Shown here one piece after another: positions 1-7,360 of a stretch of DNA of 46,510 nucleotides. Origin of the DNA: an uncultured Erysipelotrichaceae bacterium. GTDB lineage: Bacteria > Bacillota_I > Bacilli_A > Erysipelotrichales > Erysipelotrichaceae. The stretch is taken from positions 1 through 46,510 of the forward strand of contig CANSQL010000018.1 in NCBI GenBank assembly GCA_947649125.1. The letters run 5' to 3'. The notes beneath the pieces are model-generated. The model was not told the origin of the DNA. It saw only the letters and a program-made list of their open reading frames with translations, and made no database searches. The number at the start of each line of letters is the position of its first letter. Position 1 is the first letter of the stretch. Made by a program: the position numbers and the translations under genes.

Positions 1-1474
1 TAGTAAGATCGTCCGAGTATTGTTCATTGACTACCTTGATCGTATACTTCCCTTTCGCAAGTCCCAGATTCTTTAAATTCAATTCATAATCATGTAATCC
101 GTCTATTGTTTGAGACAAAGGACTGTATTTGATAAACTTCCCGCCTTCATTAAATATCAAGGCAGAGATCGTATTGGTTCCGTAGCTGTCGCTGCCGCTG
201 TTTCCGTCAACGCTCAGTTTGATTGTTTCATCCTTTTCAACTTTAGCAGGAACTGATTTAGGCAGATTTTGTTTGGTGTAGATGCTTTCATCATTAAATT
301 TGATATCATCAAATAATACACGCATCGAATCATTATTGATACGAAGCTTTAAGTTTTCCTTTGATTCATAAGTACCGTATGTCGTTATCGGAGTATTGAT
401 ATCTACCGAACCGTTTCCTTGTACGGTAGGTTGTGATAAGGCGAATACCACCTTGTCCAATTTATCTTGGTCGAATTCGATGGAGGCTCGTGTTCCGGCT
501 TTTGTGCTATCAACTTGTTCTACCAAAAATGCCCCGGACGCAGGGTTCCAATAAAACACAGTTACATAATTAGGAGTTTTCCCAAACCAAGCACTATGTC
601 GTGTTGTTGCATATTTGGGCTGAGTTCCGTCGGTTACAAATCCGGAAGTTATTTCACCTAGATATGCACTGTTCGGCTCTACACTCACTCTGCTCAATAT
701 CGAAGCATCTCCATAATAAGCTGCATCACTTAGTCCAGCCACCTCTTCATTTTGAGCAAAAATAATAGGGTACGCAACCTTTGATCCCTCTGCCTCTACC
801 ACTACATGATCACCGGCATTTGTTTCTGTTACGCTGACCCCATATTCATAAGTCGCTTTTGCCATCTGTACAATATAGGTTCCATACGCTTTATTCCTGT
901 TAGCTAAGGTTCCGAAAGTGTATTTAGTCCAAGCCGAAGGAAATGAGTTTTTTGATCTTACCCTATCAATATTAAACCTTGTATCGATATAATAGTAACT
1001 ATTTACTGTCGGATCGTTCATTAAGCTTTCATAAAATTCGGTACTTCGCTTAGCCACGATTTCCATATCATGGCCGTTGCTTGCCAAGCGAGCGTTAAAT
1101 TCATCTAAAACTCTTGCCTGATTCGTTTGATCGATTGTATGATCCTGCGGTTTGATTGTAATATTGCCTGAAGCATCAATACCATCGATGAAAAAAAGCT
1201 CAGGCTCATTTGAAATTAACTTTGTGGAATTCGCTTTCCATGAATTATTATTCGGAAATTTATCAAGTAATACCCATCCGACATTTTCTCCTTCTAAGTT
1301 TTTTGTACCTAAATAAATACGGTCTCCTTCTGAAAGTGAACCTATTTTTCCGTAAACCGATCCGCCGATACCGGAGCCTGAAGCATCCATTTTATAATTC
1401 ATCGTATATCCGATATATCCTACCGATAACATCATAGTTAATGCGATAAAGCCTGTCATAAGTTTTTTCCACAT
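1..1474 (-). CDS. Secreted protein of unknown function, 3' end beyond window
   Basis: A long reading frame on the minus strand starts at ATG 1474-1472 and stays open for 491 codons to the left edge, so the C-terminus is missing. A GGAAGG ribosome binding site lies about 9 nt before the start. The N-terminus (MWKKLMTGFIALTMMLSVGY) has two lysines and a hydrophobic stretch, consistent with a signal peptide or membrane anchor. After it comes a polar region rich in Asn, Ser, Thr and Tyr without cysteines. The last 150 residues or so look like beta-strand-rich Ig- or adhesin-like repeats, for example the stretch with KLSVDGNSGSDSYGTNTISA near the left edge. I do not recognise a family. Location outside the membrane is inferred from the signal. 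A surface adhesin or a glycan-binding protein would fit the rest of the window, but this is a guess. Confidence 0.7.
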   Translation of the reverse strand, partial: MWKKLMTGFIALTMMLSVGYIGYTMNYKMDASGSGIGGSVYGKIGSLSEGDRIYLGTKNLEGENVGWVLLDKFPNNNSWKANSTKLISNEPELFFIDGIDASGNITIKPQDHTIDQTNQARVLDEFNARLASNGHDMEIVAKRSTEFYESLMNDPTVNSYYYIDTRFNIDRVRSKNSFPSAWTKYTFGTLANRNKAYGTYIVQMAKATYEYGVSVTETNAGDHVVVEAEGSKVAYPIIFAQNEEVAGLSDAAYYGDASILSRVSVEPNSAYLGEITSGFVTDGTQPKYATTRHSAWFGKTPNYVTVFYWNPASGAFLVEQVDSTKAGTRASIEFDQDKLDKVVFALSQPTVQGNGSVDINTPITTYGTYESKENLKLRINNDSMRVLFDDIKFNDESIYTKQNLPKSVPAKVEKDETIKLSVDGNSGSDSYGTNTISALIFNEGGKFIKYSPLSQTIDGLHDYELNLKNLGLAKGKYTIKVVNEQYSDDLT

Positions 1475-1498
1475 AGCTGTTTCCCTTCCTTCTCTTAT

Positions 1499-1514
1499 GT
1501 CTACAAAGGTAGAC
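1499..1514. promoter_or_regulatory. Inverted repeat in the leader of the secreted-protein gene
   Basis: GTCTAC at 1499-1504 and GTAGAC at 1509-1514 form a perfect 6-bp inverted repeat with a 4-nt centre, just upstream of the ribosome binding site of the gene starting at 1474. It could be an operator or an mRNA hairpin. A 12-bp direct repeat, CTTTAAGAAATA, starts at its edge (1514-1525) and recurs at 1608-1619. Confidence 0.4.
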
Positions 1515-1553
1515 TTTAAGAAATAGGGTAAAAAGCGGCAAAACTGTATGCTT

Positions 1554-1594
1554 TAAAAAGAAAAAACATATATTTCTGCATCAGAAATATATGT
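1554..1594 (-). terminator. Rho-independent terminator
   Basis: A perfect 13-bp stem (1566-1578 with 1582-1594, loop CAT) is followed on the minus strand by a T-rich run (TTTTTTCTTTTT). It would end leftward transcripts from the gene at 1878-2282 and leaves fewer than 90 nt for the promoter of the gene at 1474. Confidence 0.7.
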
Positions 1595-1610
1595 CTATAA
1601 TTGTCTGCTT

Positions 1611-1655
1611 TAAGAAATACAAATATTATAATTTGTATGTTTCTTTTATTTTTAA
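1611..1655 (+). other. Second hairpin, plus-strand terminator-like
   Basis: ATACAAAT (1617-1624) and ATTTGTAT (1631-1638) form an 8-bp stem, which an AAGAAA/TTTCTT pairing extends across a small bulge. On the plus strand it is followed by TTTTATTTTTAA. No rightward gene needing a terminator was found here. The rest of the gap 1656-1877 holds no gene I can support. Confidence 0.45.
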
Positions 1656-1877
1656 TCCAAATCCGCAAAACTCATATTATAGAGTGTACTTGATTCGCAT
1701 TTGTTCGCACCGCTGCATAAAAATTCCTCACAAATTATTAAAGCCTCGCTTTTAATTATCAATGAATACCCGCAGCTGCACAGACAATAAAAAAGACAGA
1801 TAATGAATACATATCACGTCAACACTATCGATTCACTAAGCTGTCCGTTATCAAATACATCGCTTTTCATTCAAATA

Positions 1878-2282
1878 CTAAAACCCGCACTGGCTTACCG
1901 GCTCTAATTCCTCCAGTAATTCCATATGCTTGCCCAATTCCTCAATCAGATCAACATAACGCATAAAACAGATTTCATCATTCTCTGTATAAGCCGCAAA
2001 ATAAATATCACGTGAATCATAAACAATATCATGCGGATGCTTCTTTACCAATACACAAGGTACCGATACCTTATATCTTGTTTTATTGCCGTTGATACTG
2101 CGATCCTCATACGCATATTCCGTACTGATATAAACATCATGATCCAACCAATCCACGCGGTATCGTCCTGTCTTTTTCCCCTTTAAATAAATATCGGACG
2201 GCTCTGATAAAATTGCTTTATCGGGAAACTGCTTCTGTGCTGCCGCCAAAACCTGTTCATCGCTTAACGCTGTTATTCGCAT
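1878..2282 (-). CDS. Small protein of unknown function (134 aa)
   Basis: I do not recognise this protein. The reading frame is open further upstream, to 2312, but the start is best placed at the Met encoded at 2282. It is preceded by AGGAG at a 7-nt distance, and a TATAAT box lies just before that. From there the product is 134 residues, beginning MRITALSDEQVLAAAQKQFP. It has no signal peptide and no membrane segment. It is rich in Asp, Glu and Tyr with alternating charged and beta-prone stretches, and ends in a Leu/Glu-rich helix (LIEELGKHMELLEELE). It is probably a cytosolic soluble protein. It is transcribed alone, leftward, with the terminator at 1554-1594 downstream. Confidence 0.7.
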   Translation of the reverse strand: MRITALSDEQVLAAAQKQFPDKAILSEPSDIYLKGKKTGRYRVDWLDHDVYISTEYAYEDRSINGNKTRYKVSVPCVLVKKHPHDIVYDSRDIYFAAYTENDEICFMRYVDLIEELGKHMELLEELEPVSQCGF

Positions 2283-2393
2283 ACTATCACTCCTGTTATA
2301 ATTATAGCACAATTCATATCCGATACTGCGCCTACTTTACTACAATCACATAATTATCCATATTAAATTGAAATTTTTTCCATAAGTAAGAGT

Positions 2394-2530
2394 TATACTA
2401 TTATTAGGTAAGGTAAAAACCTTACCACCTTTCTCCCTCTAAGTTTTCAAACTTTCTATCCTTTTCTCATTTTAGGCACGACCTAATAATGAAAAAAAAG
2501 AGCTCACTGTAAAAGGTGAGTTCTTTTTTA
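2394..2530. other. Structured intergenic element, possible small RNA or MITE-like remnant
   Basis: This part of the 355-nt gap holds nested inverted repeats. Outer arms are ATTATTAGGT (2400-2409) and ACCTAATAAT (2481-2490). An inner hairpin is GGTAAGG (2407-2413) with CCTTACC (2420-2426). A strong terminator-like hairpin follows at 2492-2530. TATACT at 2394-2399 could be a -10 box, with TTGAAA at 2368-2373, but the 20-nt spacing is long. No open reading frame of note was found. It is either a small RNA of about 125 nt or a short mobile-element remnant; no known RNA family was recognised. Confidence 0.35.
2492..2530. terminator. Bidirectional Rho-independent terminator
   Basis: An A-run, CTCAC, an 8-nt loop, GTGAG and a T-run form a stem of about 14 bp with one G-U pair. 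It can act in either direction. Confidence 0.65.
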
Positions 2531-2587
2531 TCCTCAGCATACATACAAATACACTCATCAATCCCCTGTTCAAAAGAACCGATGAAA

Positions 2588-2627
2588 TAATAAAAATAAA
2601 AACAACCGCAATGATTTACGATTGTTT
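2588..2627 (-). terminator. Terminator of the thioredoxin-like lipoprotein gene
   Basis: The arms at 2600-2608 and 2619-2627 form a 9-bp stem with one G-U pair. On the minus strand it is followed by TTTATTTTTATT, just downstream of the stop codon at 2638. Confidence 0.65.
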
Positions 2628-2637
2628 CCTATCAGCA

Positions 2638-3081
2638 TTATTCCGCTTTAGGCAAAAAGCCGTATTTATCGATTTTATCCTTAAATGTATCATAAGAAAC
2701 GGCACCGGTAAACATTCCCTTAATCACGCCTTCCTTGATGAAATACACTGTCGGAGTACCGGCAACGACACCGATATACTGTTCCAGCTTTTCATACTCA
2801 GGATAAGTTTTTCGCTTTGTGCTGTCATCGATTACCGGGTCCTCATCATCCATATATACCTCGGTGATACGAATATCATAATTCTTTACAATTTCCTCCA
2901 TAACGCCGTTAAATTCCTCACAGGCACTGCAGTCACCCTTGCCTACGACCAATATGATATCATCCTTGCTTTCCAATGCCGAAATCGCATCCTCGGCAGA
3001 GGAATGTACAACACCGGTTTTTGACGGGAAGCATCCGGCTAATACACTCATACATAACAGTATCGCTAAGATTTTTTTCAT
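2638..3081 (-). CDS. Thioredoxin-like lipoprotein
   Basis: A 147-residue protein with a lipoprotein signal: the basic start MKK, a hydrophobic core and the lipobox VLAGC with Cys17 as the lipidated residue. The mature part has a thioredoxin-like CSAC motif (Cys51, Cys54) after a short beta strand (ILVVGKGD) and a cis-proline-type GTPT motif further on. It is probably a membrane-tethered thiol-disulfide protein on the outer face of the cytoplasmic membrane; the substrate is unknown. Met at 3081 is chosen because the lipoprotein signal begins there, with AGGAG 11 nt upstream. A GTG directly before it (3084) has an 8-nt spacing and is an alternative. It has its own promoter (3116-3144) and terminator (2588-2627). 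Confidence 0.85.
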   Translation of the reverse strand: MKKILAILLCMSVLAGCFPSKTGVVHSSAEDAISALESKDDIILVVGKGDCSACEEFNGVMEEIVKNYDIRITEVYMDDEDPVIDDSTKRKTYPEYEKLEQYIGVVAGTPTVYFIKEGVIKGMFTGAVSYDTFKDKIDKYGFLPKAE

Positions 3082-3115
3082 CACTGAATTCACTCCTATC
3101 TGAAACTCTCTATTT

Positions 3116-3144
3116 ATAATACAACATTTTTCATAAGATTTCAA
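3116..3144 (-). promoter_or_regulatory. Sigma-A-type promoter of the thioredoxin-like gene
   Basis: On the minus strand TTGAAA (3144-3139), a 17-nt spacer and TATTAT (3121-3116), about 35 nt before the start codon at 3081. Confidence 0.65.
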
Positions 3145-3164
3145 AGGTTACAGGTAATAAATTC

Positions 3165-3191
3165 AAAAAAAGCTTTTTGCACAAGGCAAAA
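3165..3191 (-). terminator. Terminator after yunB
   Basis: TTTTGC/GCAAAA stem (3175-3180 with 3186-3191) followed on the minus strand by AGC and seven T residues, downstream of the stop at 3225. Confidence 0.6.
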
Positions 3192-3224
3192 TGTTGCGCT
3201 GAGTCAGTGAAAAATTATTCTTTA

Positions 3225-3914
3225 CTACTCTTTTTTATTATCAGACAGATAAGGTGTAAGCTGCGGTACCTTACCGTTTACTACCTGTACAACAATCGGA
3301 ATCTCGGTGCTTGTCTCCATTTCCGAGGTAGAGAGAATCGTGATGATCTGAGTTTTGACACTGATTTTGATATAGACCTTCACCAATGTATTATTGATAC
3401 CGTAGGGTGCGGAATCCACCTTGATTTCCCCTGTGACATCATTCAAAAGCTTTAAGCGAATCGGAATACGCGGACCTGAATTCGCGAGAAACGGGATTTT
3501 CGTCAACAGACCGATCGGACATTCATAAACGACACCGTTCTTGAAATAGATTTCCTCTCCCTCTTGACGGCCTTCTCCTGTTTCCTCTTGTTCTAAGCTT
3601 GTATCGATCGTATTCAAAGCCATATAAAGAATCTGATTCAAGCGATAGGAATCATACGAAATCGATGCGATTGAGCCATCGGGTAAGGTGGTCGTTTGAA
3701 TGAGAGTATCGGGATCATATTCCAAATCTGCCAAAACCGATTGTGTGATATTATTGATCGCAAAGATGACATTCTGTTTGGCGATTGCCTGCAGTCTCGG
3801 CTCTACGTATTCATTTAATGAGCGAATCCACATGATAAAAAGAACGCAGAAGCAGCCAAGCGCTAATATAATACGGTTGCGAAGCCAATGCCTGCCCTTA
3901 CCTTTCACTTTCAC
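3225..3914 (-). CDS. yunB: Sporulation protein YunB family
   Basis: A 229-residue protein with one N-terminal membrane segment (about residues 12-30, IILALGCFCVLFIMWI) and a large extracytoplasmic part. It shows the family pattern: the segment with NEYVEPRLQAIAKQNVIFAI after the membrane helix, then a GVVYECPIGLLTKIPFLA region and a PIRLKLLNDVTGEIK region. In Bacillus, yunB is controlled by sigma E and needed for efficient sporulation; that role is family knowledge. The start is GTG (3914-3912) and overlaps the end of yunC by 17 nt, so the two are translationally coupled. Another GTG two codons later is possible. The yunC-yunB neighbourhood as in Bacillus supports the assignment and argues that this organism sporulates or recently did. 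Confidence 0.85.
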   Translation of the reverse strand: MKVKGKGRHWLRNRIILALGCFCVLFIMWIRSLNEYVEPRLQAIAKQNVIFAINNITQSVLADLEYDPDTLIQTTTLPDGSIASISYDSYRLNQILYMALNTIDTSLEQEETGEGRQEGEEIYFKNGVVYECPIGLLTKIPFLANSGPRIPIRLKLLNDVTGEIKVDSAPYGINNTLVKVYIKISVKTQIITILSTSEMETSTEIPIVVQVVNGKVPQLTPYLSDNKKE

Positions 3915-4200
3915 AAAGCAGCAGCGCCTCTTTTCCGTTCATCATCAATGTTACTCCATGAGCCTTGGCGGCCTCATTCATGGCGATAACCCGTGCATTC
4001 AGCATCGAATCAAAGCCATGGCGATATTCTGTGATTATGACCGCAATATCGACATCCTTTTCAAAATACTGAATCTGAAACATATTCTGTGCCAATATCG
4101 TTTTTGTAGTAACGATCATATAAGACGGATAACCGGGTAAATGCAGATGTATTCCGATAAATGATTTTTTAGCTACACAAATACGCTTTACTTCAACCAT
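3898..4200 (-). CDS. yunC: DUF1805 protein YunC
   Basis: A 100-residue cytosolic protein of the DUF1805 (YunC) family. It has the family layout: an opening MVEVKRI, a stretch of short beta strands, LNARVIAMNEAAKAHGV and the closing G-x-EALLL segment. The function is unknown. In Bacillus it lies next to yunB, as here. An AGGAG-type site lies about 10 nt before the ATG at 4200. The upstream stretch contains a candidate sigma-E promoter (4223-4251). The usual family cysteine/glycine segment near residue 35 (CGALD-like) is not conserved here; it reads LAQNMFQ, so this copy is divergent. Confidence 0.75.
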   Translation of the reverse strand: MVEVKRICVAKKSFIGIHLHLPGYPSYMIVTTKTILAQNMFQIQYFEKDVDIAVIITEYRHGFDSMLNARVIAMNEAAKAHGVTLMMNGKEALLLCESER

Positions 4201-4222
4201 ACGACAAACTCCTCCATACTAC

Positions 4223-4251
4223 AGTGTATTAAGAAGGCGTCTGTTTGTGAC
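4223..4251 (-). promoter_or_regulatory. Candidate sigma-E promoter for yunC-yunB
   Basis: Minus strand GTCACAAA (4251-4244), 13 nt, then AATACACT (4230-4223). The -10 matches the sigma-E CATACANT consensus at 7 of 8 positions. The -35 shares GTCA with the GTCATATT-like form. It lies 23 nt before the yunC start. Confidence 0.4.
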
Positions 4252-4279
4252 AAAAAAACTGTGCATTCACACAGCTTTT
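4252..4279 (-). terminator. Terminator of the ktrB-ktrA operon
   Basis: AAAAGCTGTG, TGAATG loop and CACAG followed by TTTTTTT on the minus strand, beginning at the ktrA stop codon. Confidence 0.7.
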
Positions 4280-4961
4280 ATATCTTATTCAATTCATCTA
4301 AGCCGGCAAAGGTATTACCGTCGGCAATAATCACAAGATGATCGCAGGCATCAATGATATAATCTGCATCGGGAGCGAGCGAAAGCTTTTGATCCTGAGG
4401 ACGGCGTATTCCGAGCACATTGATACCGAAGCGACGTCGTGCATCCAGCTCACGAAGGCTTTTTCCTACCCATGAGAACGGTGCTTCAATTTCCACCATA
4501 CTGTACTCACTGTCAATATCGATCATTTCAACGATATTATTGCTTAACAGGCTTTTCGCAACCTGCTTGCCCATTTCCTTTTCGGGACGAACGATGCGAT
4601 CGGCACCTACGGTCGTAAATATCTGCATATAGCGCTTATTCTTGGCCTTAGCTACGATATAAGGCACACCGAGCTCCTTTAGATTGATGATAGCCAAAAC
4701 GGTTTCCTCTAAGTGATTTCCCATTCCGACGATCGCTACATCACAATCGCCGACACCCGAGGAGCGAAGCTGATCTAAATCGGTGATATCACACTGCATC
4801 GCCTGTGTCACCATATCAGCGATGCGATTTACACACTTGATATCCACATCAAGAGCCAATACCTCACAATCATACAAGCTTAAGGTTTTGGCGACAGATG
4901 AGCCGAATACACCTAAGCCCAATACCGCATATTGTTTTCTTGTCGTTTTTGAAATTTTCAT
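4278..4961 (-). CDS. ktrA: Ktr potassium uptake regulatory subunit KtrA
   Basis: A 227-residue cytosolic RCK protein that gates the KtrB potassium channel. The N-terminal Rossmann domain has GLGVFG (residues 15-20) for nucleotide binding and an acidic residue (LALDVD) at the end of strand 2. RCK_C follows from about residue 140 (SMVEIEAPFSWVGKSL). In Bacillus, ATP/ADP binds the N-domain and c-di-AMP can bind the C-domain; both are family knowledge. The length is normal. An AGAGGA site precedes the ATG. It follows ktrB by 23 nt in the same operon, with the terminator directly downstream. Confidence 0.93.
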   Translation of the reverse strand: MKISKTTRKQYAVLGLGVFGSSVAKTLSLYDCEVLALDVDIKCVNRIADMVTQAMQCDITDLDQLRSSGVGDCDVAIVGMGNHLEETVLAIINLKELGVPYIVAKAKNKRYMQIFTTVGADRIVRPEKEMGKQVAKSLLSNNIVEMIDIDSEYSMVEIEAPFSWVGKSLRELDARRRFGINVLGIRRPQDQKLSLAPDADYIIDACDHLVIIADGNTFAGLDELNKI

Positions 4962-4984
4962 AATGATTCCTCTCTATCAGACTG

Positions 4985-6379
4985 TCAGCCGACGATGATG
5001 CTGCCGTTTGGATACACTACACTGTTGCTTGAGGCCTTGCCGTGATGTGAAACAAGCGAAAGCACCAGTGTCATAATTCCGATTCGACCGATAAACATCA
5101 ACAGAATAATGATAATCTTGCCGCCGAGCGTCAAAGAACCGGTAATCCCTAAGGTCAAGCCCACCGTCGCCATTGCGCTTACGGCTTCAAATGCCAATTC
5201 GATAAAATCATGACGCTCTATGATACACAACAGAAAGATTCCTATAATCAGTGTGATTAAATTGATAAAGAATATTCCCATCGCACGAATAATTATATCC
5301 TTGGAAATCGTGCGCTTGAATATGACCGTATGTACTCTGCCGCGCAGATTGGATATGATATAGATAAACAATACCGCAAGTGTTGTCGTTTTGATACCGC
5401 CTGCCGTTCCTCCCGGACTGCCGCCGATAAACATGATGATAATCATCAGAAATTTGCTGGCTAACGTCAAGGAGCCGTAATCAACACTCGCAAAGCCTGC
5501 GGTTCTCAGCGTAACCGATTCAAACAGTGAGCTCATGCCCTTTTCCCACCACGCAAACGGACCCAGTGTACCGGGATTGTCCCATTCAAGGAAAAAGATG
5601 ATACCGGCGGTCATAAAAATCAGAAGCAGTGTCATTGCCAATACGATGCGCGTATGTATGCTTAACGATTTACGAAAGCGATCGAGCTTCAGCTCCTTTT
5701 TCAGCAGCAGCTTCACCTTGTCACGCAGATCAAACCAAACCGCAAAGCCCAAGCCGCCTAATACAATCAGCGCCATGATCGTAAACATCACCAACGGATC
5801 ATGCGCATAATCCATAAGACTTACACTGCCCAATATATCAAAGCCGGCATTACAGAACGCCGAAACAGCGATAAACATTGCCTTGAAGCCGCCTGATAAA
5901 AATCCGTATTCAGGCACAAAACGAAGCGCCAGAAGCAACATCCCGCTTCCTTCAAACAACAGCGTATATTTCAATATATCCATTAAAAAGCGATGCATAT
6001 TAAATACCTGTTCCTGATTCAGCATTTCCTTCATAGCGATTTTTTCGTGCATCGATAAGCGACTTTTTAACAGCAGAATAAACACTGCCATCAATGTCAT
6101 CAATCCAAGACCGCCGATCTGAATCAGCAGCATAATCACCGCTTGTCCGAAAATCGAGAATTCATTTGCCGTAACATCGACCACAAGTCCCGTCACACAG
6201 GTTGCACTCGTTGCGGTAAACAAGGAATCAATAAACGGATAGAATTGATGATCCTGATGTGATATCGGCAGCATTAATAAGACAGTGCCCATTAATATTA
6301 CCAATAAAAAGCTGACAGCTATTTTCTGTGCAGTTGAAAATCGCTTAAAATTCAACACAGAATGGATATAATTAACCAT
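4985..6379 (-). CDS. ktrB: Ktr/Trk potassium channel subunit KtrB
   Basis: A 464-residue integral membrane protein of the TrkH/KtrB superfamily, with four pore-loop repeats. The selectivity-filter segments are visible: TSATCVTGL (about 78-86), SAFCNAGFDI (about 175), LRTAGFAS and ATVGLTLG. A glycine-rich intramembrane loop, GGSPGGTAGGIKTT, is also present. It takes up potassium together with KtrA, encoded downstream. The start codon at 6379 is preceded by GAAGG. The promoter at 6440-6467 and a leader hairpin at 6407-6428 lie upstream. Confidence 0.93.
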   Translation of the reverse strand: MVNYIHSVLNFKRFSTAQKIAVSFLLVILMGTVLLMLPISHQDHQFYPFIDSLFTATSATCVTGLVVDVTANEFSIFGQAVIMLLIQIGGLGLMTLMAVFILLLKSRLSMHEKIAMKEMLNQEQVFNMHRFLMDILKYTLLFEGSGMLLLALRFVPEYGFLSGGFKAMFIAVSAFCNAGFDILGSVSLMDYAHDPLVMFTIMALIVLGGLGFAVWFDLRDKVKLLLKKELKLDRFRKSLSIHTRIVLAMTLLLIFMTAGIIFFLEWDNPGTLGPFAWWEKGMSSLFESVTLRTAGFASVDYGSLTLASKFLMIIIMFIGGSPGGTAGGIKTTTLAVLFIYIISNLRGRVHTVIFKRTISKDIIIRAMGIFFINLITLIIGIFLLCIIERHDFIELAFEAVSAMATVGLTLGITGSLTLGGKIIIILLMFIGRIGIMTLVLSLVSHHGKASSNSVVYPNGSIIVG

Positions 6380-6406
6380 CTTTTACCTTCTTTTCTGTTT
6401 CTGATC

Positions 6407-6428
6407 AAGCTTCTTTTTCAAGAAGCTT
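6407..6428 (-). promoter_or_regulatory. Leader hairpin of ktrB
   Basis: A perfect 9-bp stem AAGCTTCTT/AAGAAGCTT with a 4-nt loop lies in the presumed 5' UTR of ktrB, without a following T-run. It is therefore not a terminator and might affect mRNA stability or translation. Confidence 0.5.
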
Positions 6429-6439
6429 AAGATACCTCT

Positions 6440-6467
6440 ATTTTACACGTTTTATATAATTAATCAA
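6440..6467 (-). promoter_or_regulatory. Promoter of ktrB-ktrA
   Basis: Minus strand TTGATT (6467-6462), 16-nt spacer, TAAAAT (6445-6440), about 60 nt before the ktrB start. Confidence 0.55.
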
Positions 6468-6503
6468 TGCCAAATCAATAAAAATTTATAAAAATGGCTT
6501 AAG

Positions 6504-6539
6504 CAATAAAAAACATCCGATTCTTATCAAATCAGATGT
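6504..6539 (-). terminator. Terminator of the tRNA operon
   Basis: ACATCTGATT/AATCGGATGT stem (one G-T pair) followed by TTTTTTATT on the minus strand, 11 nt after the tRNA-Phe 3' end. Confidence 0.75.
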
Positions 6540-6549
6540 CATTTATAAA

Positions 6550-6625
6550 TGGTGGTTCCTCCCGGAATTGAACCGGGGACACAAGGATTTTCAGTCCTTT
6601 GCTCTACCGACTGAGCTAAGGAACC
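6550..6625 (-). tRNA. tRNA-Phe (GAA)
   Basis: A 76-nt cloverleaf on the minus strand, with acceptor arms GGTTCCT/AGGAACC, anticodon loop CTGAAAA, T-arm GGTTCAATTCC and an encoded CCA. It is the last tRNA of the cluster, followed by the terminator. Confidence 0.97.
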
Positions 6626-6628
6626 ATT

Positions 6629-6705
<77 letters not shown>

Positions 6706-6735
6706 ATGTATAAATATAACGGTAATTCTTGAAAA

Positions 6736-6826
6736 TGGCGGAGGAACTGGGATTCGAACCCAGGCGCCGGTTTCCCGACCTACCGGTTTTCAAGACCGGA
6801 CCCTTCAACCACTTGGGTATTCCTCC
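6736..6826 (-). tRNA. tRNA-Ser (UGA)
   Basis: A 91-nt tRNA with a long variable arm, acceptor GGAGGAA/TTCCTCC, anticodon loop CTTGAAA and an encoded CCA. Confidence 0.96.
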
Positions 6827-6845
6827 ATATATCGGAAGTTAATAA

Positions 6846-6922
6846 TGGTGGACCCTGTAGGACTCGAACCTACGACCCACCGGTTATGAGCCGGATGCTC
6901 TGACCAACTGAGCTAAGGGTCC
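6846..6922 (-). tRNA. tRNA-Ile2 (CAU, expected lysidine)
   Basis: The anticodon reads CAT, but the body is Ile2-like: acceptor GGACCCT/AGGGTCC, GGCTCATAACC anticodon arm and TAGGTTCGAGTCCTA T-arm, close to the Bacillus Ile2 form as I recall it. After TilS converts C34 to lysidine it would read AUA. A simple anticodon reading would mislabel it Met. Confidence 0.85.
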
Positions 6923-6935
6923 TCATTAGCAAAGA

Positions 6936-7012
6936 TGGTGGCTGGGGTGGGACTCGAACCCACGACCTTCCGGGTATGAACCGGATGCTCTAGCCAGCTA
7001 AGCTACCCAGCC
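6936..7012 (-). tRNA. Elongator tRNA-Met (CAU)
   Basis: Acceptor GGCTGGG/CCCAGCC, anticodon arm CCGGTTCATACCCGG, encoded CCA. The paired 1:72 position rules out the initiator. Confidence 0.93.
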
Positions 7013-7023
7013 ATTTTTCTAAA

Positions 7024-7100
7024 TGGTCGGGATGACAGGATTTGAACCTGCGACCCCTTGATCCCAAATCAAGTGCACTACCAAGCTGTGCTACATCCCG
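7024..7100 (-). tRNA. tRNA-Pro (UGG)
   Basis: Acceptor CGGGATG/CATCCCG, anticodon loop TTTGGGA (TGG), CCA encoded. Confidence 0.96.
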
Positions 7101-7106
7101 ATAGAA

Positions 7107-7183
7107 TGGCGCGCCCAGTAGGAATCGAACCCGCAACCTTTTGATCCGTAGTCAAACGCTCTATCCAGTTGAGCTATGGGCGC
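7107..7183 (-). tRNA. tRNA-Arg (ACG)
   Basis: Acceptor GCGCCCA/TGGGCGC, anticodon loop CTACGGA (ACG), CCA encoded. It is the first tRNA of the cluster, about 30 nt from the promoter at 7213-7241. Confidence 0.96.
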
Positions 7184-7212
7184 ACATCATCACGCTTTAT
7201 CAGCGCCTATTA

Positions 7213-7241
7213 ATAATAACAAATACTCCTCAATTATGCAA
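7213..7241 (-). promoter_or_regulatory. Promoter of the tRNA operon
   Basis: Minus strand TTGCAT (7241-7236), 17-nt spacer, TATTAT (7218-7213), about 30 nt before tRNA-Arg. Confidence 0.5.
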
Positions 7242-7360
7242 GCCTTTTTTCATTTTTTTATTAAATTTTAAATCCTCTTTCCCAAGATGCGTGCTCAACG
7301 ACTTATAAAACAGGGAAAACAGACCGTTTTTTCACGCATAAAAATGCTTATCGGGAAACG

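Noticed and set aside
1677-1718. A 13-codon frame (MQRCEQMRIKYTL) with GAGGA before its ATG on the minus strand
   Set aside because: Too short to support without conservation, and a terminator follows it.
6380-6480. Possible c-di-AMP riboswitch before ktrB
   Set aside because: The leader is too short and shows only one simple hairpin, not the ydaO-type core.
6846-6922. Second elongator tRNA-Met
   Set aside because: The acceptor and anticodon arms fit Ile2 better than Met.
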